Below are positions 8,240 through 11,636 of a stretch of 11,636 nucleotides of DNA, piece after piece. Origin of the DNA: Clostridiales bacterium (GTDB lineage: Bacteria > Bacillota > Clostridia > Oscillospirales > Acutalibacteraceae); contig JAJQDK010000043.1 of NCBI GenBank assembly GCA_021202245.1, positions 1 through 11,636 on the forward strand. The letters are read 5' to 3'. Position 1 is the stretch's first letter. The number at the start of each line of letters is the position of its first letter. A program made the translations under genes and the position numbers. The notes beneath the pieces are model-generated. The model did not search any database, was not told the origin of the DNA, and saw only the letters and a list, made by a program, of their open reading frames with translations.

Positions 8240-10421
8240 TGTTGCGCATTATCAGGATTTTTCAGAGCTTGAAAAAATTCTTGAAAATTCAAGCAATACG
8301 GTCGATACAGATAAGATTCGCAGAGCATACAAATTTGCTGAAAAATCTCACGGTGACCAAAAGAGAGTATCGGGAATCCCTTATATTCTTCATCCCACCT
8401 CCGTTGCCTGCATTGTGGCGGAGCTGGGTATGGATACCGATACTATCTGCGGAGCATTGCTTCACGATGTTGTAGAGGATACGCCCGTCACCCTTGAAGA
8501 AATATCCAAAACCTTCGGCGAGGACGTGGCAAAGCTAATTGACGGCGTTACCAAGATTTCAAAAATTCCGTTTTCCAGCCGTGAACAGCAGCAGGCGGAG
8601 AATATCCGCAAAATGCTTATCGCAATGGCTGATGATATCCGCGTCATCATTATCAAGCTCGGCGACAGATTGCACAATATGCGCACGATGGATTGTATGC
8701 CTGAGCAAAAGCGCAGGGACAAATCTCTTGAAAATATGCAGGTGTTTGCTCCTATCGCGCATCGTCTCGGTATCAAGACCGTCAAGGATGAGCTTGAGGA
8801 CCGTTCTCTGCAATACCTTGATCCCGTGGGCTACAAGGAAATCGAAGACGCTCTTTTGATGACCGAAGAGGGTCGCGACAAGTTCATTGAGTCAATCAAG
8901 GAGCAGATACTCGACAAAACCGAGGGCTCAATTCCTAATGCTTACATCAGCGGAAGAGTTAAGAGCATAAACAGCATATACCGCAAAACCTTTATGCAGG
9001 GCAGAACAATAGATCAGATTTTTGACGTTTTTGCCGTGCGTGTAATAGTGGATAACGTGTCCGACTGCTACAATGTTCTCGGCGTGGTGCATGATATTTT
9101 CAAGCCGATACCGAACAGATTCAAGGATTATATTTCCATGCCCAAGCCCAATATGTATCAGTCGCTTCATACCACCGTGCTTGACAAGAATGCCATTCCC
9201 TTTGAGGTTCAGATACGCACCTGGGAAATGCACTACACTGCCGAATACGGTATCGCTGCCCATTGGAAATACAAGCTCGGTATGAACAATTCGGATAAAA
9301 ACGGCGAAGACAGGCTCAGCGAGAATATCCAAAGTGTTAAAAAGATGATTTTGGATCAGCTCGAAACCGAAGACGTTACCGATATTGCAAAAAATATCAG
9401 AAATGATTTTACGGAAAACGAGGTCTACGTCTTTACCCCAAAGGGCGACGTAATAAATCTTCCTCACGGCTCAACCCCCATAGATTTGGCGTATATCATT
9501 CATACCCAGGTCGGTCACAGGATGGTCGGAGCAAAGGTGAACGGCAAGATTGTTCCCATAGATTACAAGCTGAAAACGGGTGAAATCTGCGAGATTATAA
9601 CTCAAAAAGAGGAGCATCCGAACAAGGCGTGGATTGACATCTGCAAAACCGCATCGGCAAAATCAAAGATAAGGCAGTGGTATAAGCACGAAAAGCGTGA
9701 TGAAAATATATTAGAGGGCAAGCAGATGCTTGAGCGTGAATTTAAGCGTCAGGGCATTAACCTCACCGAGGAGGAAAGCGAGGATTTCTTCCGCAGAATG
9801 CTTCTTAAAAAGCAGTATAACAATATGGATGATTTCTATGCTGCGGTGGGCTACGGCGGAGTTCAGCTCTGGAAGATAATGCCCCGAATCAAGGAGGAAT
9901 ATCAAAAGGAGTTTGCAAGCAATATTGAGGAAATCGACGTTCCGCAAGCGCCTGCCAAACGGCACAGGGCAACCTCCGGCGTGGTTATAGAGGGAGCTGA
10001 CGATGTGCTTGTCAAGTTTTCCAACTGCTGCAATCCCCTGCCCGGCGATGATATTATAGGATACATCACAAGAGGCTACGGCGTTTCAATTCACAAGCGC
10101 AGCTGCACCAACGTCCCCGAGGATATTTCAAAATCCGAGGAACCGGAGCGTTGGATAAGCTGTTACTGGGAGGACGAAGTGGGAGAGGCGTTCCGCAGCA
10201 CACTTCAGATTAAGGCAACCGACCGCACGGGACTTTTGGCGGACGTTACAATCAAGCTTTCAAATATGCACATCTTCATTCATTCCCTCAATTCAAGAGA
10301 AACCGGTGACGGCAAGGCTATAGTAACGGCTACCATAGATGTTATGGGCAAAAACCACCTCAGGGGTGTGTTGTCAAAGCTTTCCGATATTAACGGCATA
10401 GAGGAGATTAAAAGAGTATAG
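8223..10421 (+). CDS. rel: Bifunctional (p)ppGpp synthetase/hydrolase (Rel)
   Basis: Rel makes and degrades the alarmone (p)ppGpp, controlling the stringent response at the ribosome. From GTG 8223 it has 732 residues and the full long-RSH layout. The HD hydrolase has HGDQKR and LLHDVVEDT (79-87). The synthetase has DVFAVRVIVD, FKPIPNRFKDYISMPKP and EVQIRT (Glu at about 328). A TGS domain (about 401-462), the zinc-finger region SNCCNPLPGD (600-609) with a following His and Cys, and an ACT domain from about 665 to the end complete it. RFKD (299-302) is the RxKD signature of bifunctional Rel enzymes, not the ExDD of synthetase-only RelA, and the HD motif is intact, so both activities are expected. 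The usual GRPKHIYSI stretch reads GRVKSINSI (about 244-252). The start overlaps recJ by 8 bases, and dtd follows after one base. relA is a common database name for this gene. Confidence 0.97.
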   Translation: MSKYSNVAHYQDFSELEKILENSSNTVDTDKIRRAYKFAEKSHGDQKRVSGIPYILHPTSVACIVAELGMDTDTICGALLHDVVEDTPVTLEEISKTFGEDVAKLIDGVTKISKIPFSSREQQQAENIRKMLIAMADDIRVIIIKLGDRLHNMRTMDCMPEQKRRDKSLENMQVFAPIAHRLGIKTVKDELEDRSLQYLDPVGYKEIEDALLMTEEGRDKFIESIKEQILDKTEGSIPNAYISGRVKSINSIYRKTFMQGRTIDQIFDVFAVRVIVDNVSDCYNVLGVVHDIFKPIPNRFKDYISMPKPNMYQSLHTTVLDKNAIPFEVQIRTWEMHYTAEYGIAAHWKYKLGMNNSDKNGEDRLSENIQSVKKMILDQLETEDVTDIAKNIRNDFTENEVYVFTPKGDVINLPHGSTPIDLAYIIHTQVGHRMVGAKVNGKIVPIDYKLKTGEICEIITQKEEHPNKAWIDICKTASAKSKIRQWYKHEKRDENILEGKQMLEREFKRQGINLTEEESEDFFRRMLLKKQYNNMDDFYAAVGYGGVQLWKIMPRIKEEYQKEFASNIEEIDVPQAPAKRHRATSGVVIEGADDVLVKFSNCCNPLPGDDIIGYITRGYGVSIHKRSCTNVPEDISKSEEPERWISCYWEDEVGEAFRSTLQIKATDRTGLLADVTIKLSNMHIFIHSLNSRETGDGKAIVTATIDVMGKNHLRGVLSKLSDINGIEEIKRV

Positions 10422-10422
10422 T

Positions 10423-10878
10423 ATGAAAGCGATTATACAAAGAGTTTTACGGGCAAGCGTTGCCGTAGACGGCAAAACAGTGGGAAGCACGGGCAAAGGC
10501 TTTTTGGTTTTGCTCGGAGTTGAAAACGGCGACGACAAAAGGGAAGCCGAGGTGCTTGCGGACAAAATATCGGGACTCAGAATTTTTACCGATGAAAACG
10601 ACAAAATGAACTTGTCAATTTCCGATGTTGACGGCTCGGCGTTGGTTATTTCCAACTTCACGCTTTGCGCCGACTGCACCCACGGCAGACGCCCCAATTT
10701 TATGGCGGCTGCCCGCCCCGAAACAGCCGAACCGCTGTATGAATATTTTTGCGGCAGGCTTTCCGGCAACGGCATAAGCAGCGTAGAAAAGGGTGTTTTC
10801 GGCGCCGATATGCAGGTCGAGCTTATCAACGACGGTCCCGTTACCGTTGAAATAAATTCAAAGGATTTAAAAAGATGA
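10423..10878 (+). CDS. dtd: D-aminoacyl-tRNA deacylase
   Basis: Dtd hydrolyses D-amino acids (and glycine mischarged on tRNA-Ala) from tRNA, a cytosolic proofreading step. The 151-residue protein has the usual length and begins MKAIIQRVLRASVAVDG, typical of the family. The active-site segment is SNFTLCADCTHGRRPNF (77-93) with Thr80, where most homologues read SQFTLxA. The second signature, NDGPVTV (136-142), supplies the Gly-Pro pair that excludes L-amino acids. The start comes one base after the rel stop, with AAAGAG (10411-10416) as a possible ribosome site, and the end overlaps the next gene by 4 bases (ATGA). rel-dtd adjacency is widespread in Firmicutes. The Gln-to-Asn change is conservative, and activity is likely retained. 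Confidence 0.96.
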   Translation: MKAIIQRVLRASVAVDGKTVGSTGKGFLVLLGVENGDDKREAEVLADKISGLRIFTDENDKMNLSISDVDGSALVISNFTLCADCTHGRRPNFMAAARPETAEPLYEYFCGRLSGNGISSVEKGVFGADMQVELINDGPVTVEINSKDLKR

Positions 10879-11501
10879 TTACGGTAAAAATATTTAAGGT
10901 GACAAATTTGCAGACAAACTGCTGCTTTTTAAAGGACGAAGAAACAGGCGCCGCCGCAGTTGCAGATCCCGGAGCAAAATCCGAGAGCCTGATTGAAGAA
11001 ATCAACAAAAACGGCGGAAGGCTTGAATACGTTATGCTGACACACGGTCACTACGACCATATAGGCTATGCAAAGGAGCTTGCCGACAGCTTCGGCGCAA
11101 AAATAATTACCGGCGAAAAAAATGCCGAATTTTTGAAAAATTCCGAATATAACCACAGCATTTTTCACGGAGAAGCTATTCCTGAGTTTTCTGCGGATAT
11201 TCTGCTTAAGGACGGAGATACCTTTATGCTCGGAAATACTGAAATCAAATATATCACAACTCCCGGTCATACAACCGGCTGCGGAGCGTTTATATTTGAC
11301 AATACCGTTCTCAGCGGAGACACACTCTTTTGCGAGTCCTACGGCAGAACAGATTTGCCTACGGGAAATGACGAAATGATGATACAGTCGCTGCTTAAGC
11401 TGAAAAATCTTGACGGCGATTACAGGGTTATCCCCGGACACGGCGAGCTTACTACGCTTGAACACGAAAGAAAATATAATCCGCTGATGAGAAGACTGTA
11501 A
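10875..11501 (+). CDS. Metallo-beta-lactamase-fold hydrolase, glyoxalase II-like
   Basis: The 208-residue protein is a compact MBL-fold hydrolase. The metal ligands are all present: THGHYDH (56-62, the HxHxDH motif), His132 in TTPGHTTG, Asp149 in LSGDTLF, and His189 in IPGHGE. The arrangement matches the glyoxalase II-like (GloB/YcbL) subgroup, but the protein lacks the C-terminal helical domain that binds glutathione thioesters in true glyoxalase II, so the substrate is unknown. There is no signal peptide, so it is cytosolic. It overlaps dtd by 4 bases, implying coupled translation. In many Clostridia a gene of this type sits between dtd and hemZ, which fits here. The function of that conserved member is not established, so no gene symbol is given. 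Confidence 0.93.
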   Translation: MITVKIFKVTNLQTNCCFLKDEETGAAAVADPGAKSESLIEEINKNGGRLEYVMLTHGHYDHIGYAKELADSFGAKIITGEKNAEFLKNSEYNHSIFHGEAIPEFSADILLKDGDTFMLGNTEIKYITTPGHTTGCGAFIFDNTVLSGDTLFCESYGRTDLPTGNDEMMIQSLLKLKNLDGDYRVIPGHGELTTLEHERKYNPLMRRL

Positions 11502-11502
11502 T

Positions 11503-11636
11503 ATGAATTTATATGTAAAAAACAACAGCTTTTGGTTTGAGCTTGAAAATCTCACACGGCTTTTTTTTCCGAAGTAAAAAATCAATGTTAACTGAGATTT
11601 TTACGTATACTAAAAGCCCTTCATTTTTTCCGAAGT
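11503..11636 (+). pseudogene. Start of a further gene, unidentified and apparently interrupted (hemZ expected by position)
   Basis: An ATG one base after the upstream stop, with a weak ribosome site (AGAAG, 11490-11494), opens a 24-codon frame reading MNLYVKNNSFWFELENLTRL then FFPK and TAA (11575-11577). The same frame meets TGA (11593-11595) and TAA (11611-11613) before the window ends. Dropping one T from the T8 run (11561-11568) would instead carry the reading into a frame open to the last base. In Clostridia the gene after dtd and the MBL hydrolase is often hemZ (an oxygen-independent coproporphyrinogen dehydrogenase). An N-terminus ending in a hydrophobic LFFP would suit that, but the piece is too short to prove it. 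It may be a broken gene, a frameshift, a chance ORF or an assembly fault at a contig edge. Confidence 0.3.
11563..11636. repeat. Exact 13-base direct repeat at the right edge of the window
   Basis: TTTTTTCCGAAGT occurs at 11563-11575 and again at 11624-11636, 61 bases apart, the second copy ending exactly at the last base. Between them lies an AT-rich stretch with a 7-base inverted repeat (AAAAATC 11577-11583, GATTTTT 11596-11602). No GC-rich stem or T-tract fit for a terminator is present. It may reflect a small duplication or an assembly breakpoint. Confidence 0.55.

Noticed and set aside
8928..9467. 179-codon minus-strand open frame inside rel
   Set aside because: It is a shadow of the Rel synthetase region, where the sense protein carries all expected motifs; no ribosome site or independent homology is visible.
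10929..11585. 218-codon open frame on the minus strand opposite the MBL-hydrolase gene
   Set aside because: It mirrors a well-supported plus-strand gene, has no recognisable family features, and is explained by the third-position bias of the sense codons leaving the antisense frame open.
11577..11602. AAAAATC/GATTTTT inverted repeat as an operon terminator
   Set aside because: The stem has only one G-C pair, the loop is 12 bases, and no T-run directly follows the stem beyond its own arm.

Overview
The window is a single block of plus-strand housekeeping genes, with almost no intergenic space and mid-range GC by eye. Gene content and order point to a Gram-positive anaerobe of the class Clostridia, perhaps the Oscillospirales/Ruminococcaceae side. 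That placement is an inference from gene order, a bifunctional Rel protein, ArgR next to RecN, and Clostridia-like protein sequences. No phage, IS element, CRISPR, tRNA or rRNA gene was seen.

Layout: the 3' end of a prenyl diphosphate synthase gene (ispA type, 1-395) is followed by dxs (447-2339), a TlyA-type S4/FtsJ rRNA methyltransferase (2323-3123), NAD kinase (3174-4031), argR (4031-4477), recN (4496-6160), recJ (6182-8230), a bifunctional (p)ppGpp synthetase/hydrolase rel (8223-10421), D-aminoacyl-tRNA deacylase dtd (10423-10878) and a glyoxalase II-like metallo-beta-lactamase-fold hydrolase (10875-11501). A short, apparently broken start of a further gene (11503 to the end) follows. Gaps are 51 bases or less and several genes overlap, so the block looks like one long operon or a few coupled ones. 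It joins two neighbourhoods often separate in Firmicutes: ispA-dxs-tlyA-nadK-argR-recN, and recJ-rel-dtd-hydrolase.

Functionally, ispA and dxs serve isoprenoid synthesis. TlyA, Dtd and Rel bear on ribosome and translation quality and on the stringent response. RecN and RecJ are DNA-repair proteins, NadK makes NADP, and ArgR is the arginine-responsive regulator.

The main anomaly is in dxs. The reading frame is homologous and in register along its whole length, but codon 110 is TAA where the family has a conserved Glu (SES-stop-YD for SESEYD). This is either a real nonsense mutation in a normally essential MEP-pathway gene or a one-base sequence error. A second disturbed spot is the last ~135 bases, where a gene start runs into stops and the final 13 bases repeat exactly a segment 61 bases upstream. 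A near-consensus ARG box covers the rel start codon. I found no clearly novel multi-gene system; most of the window is ordinary conserved core genome.
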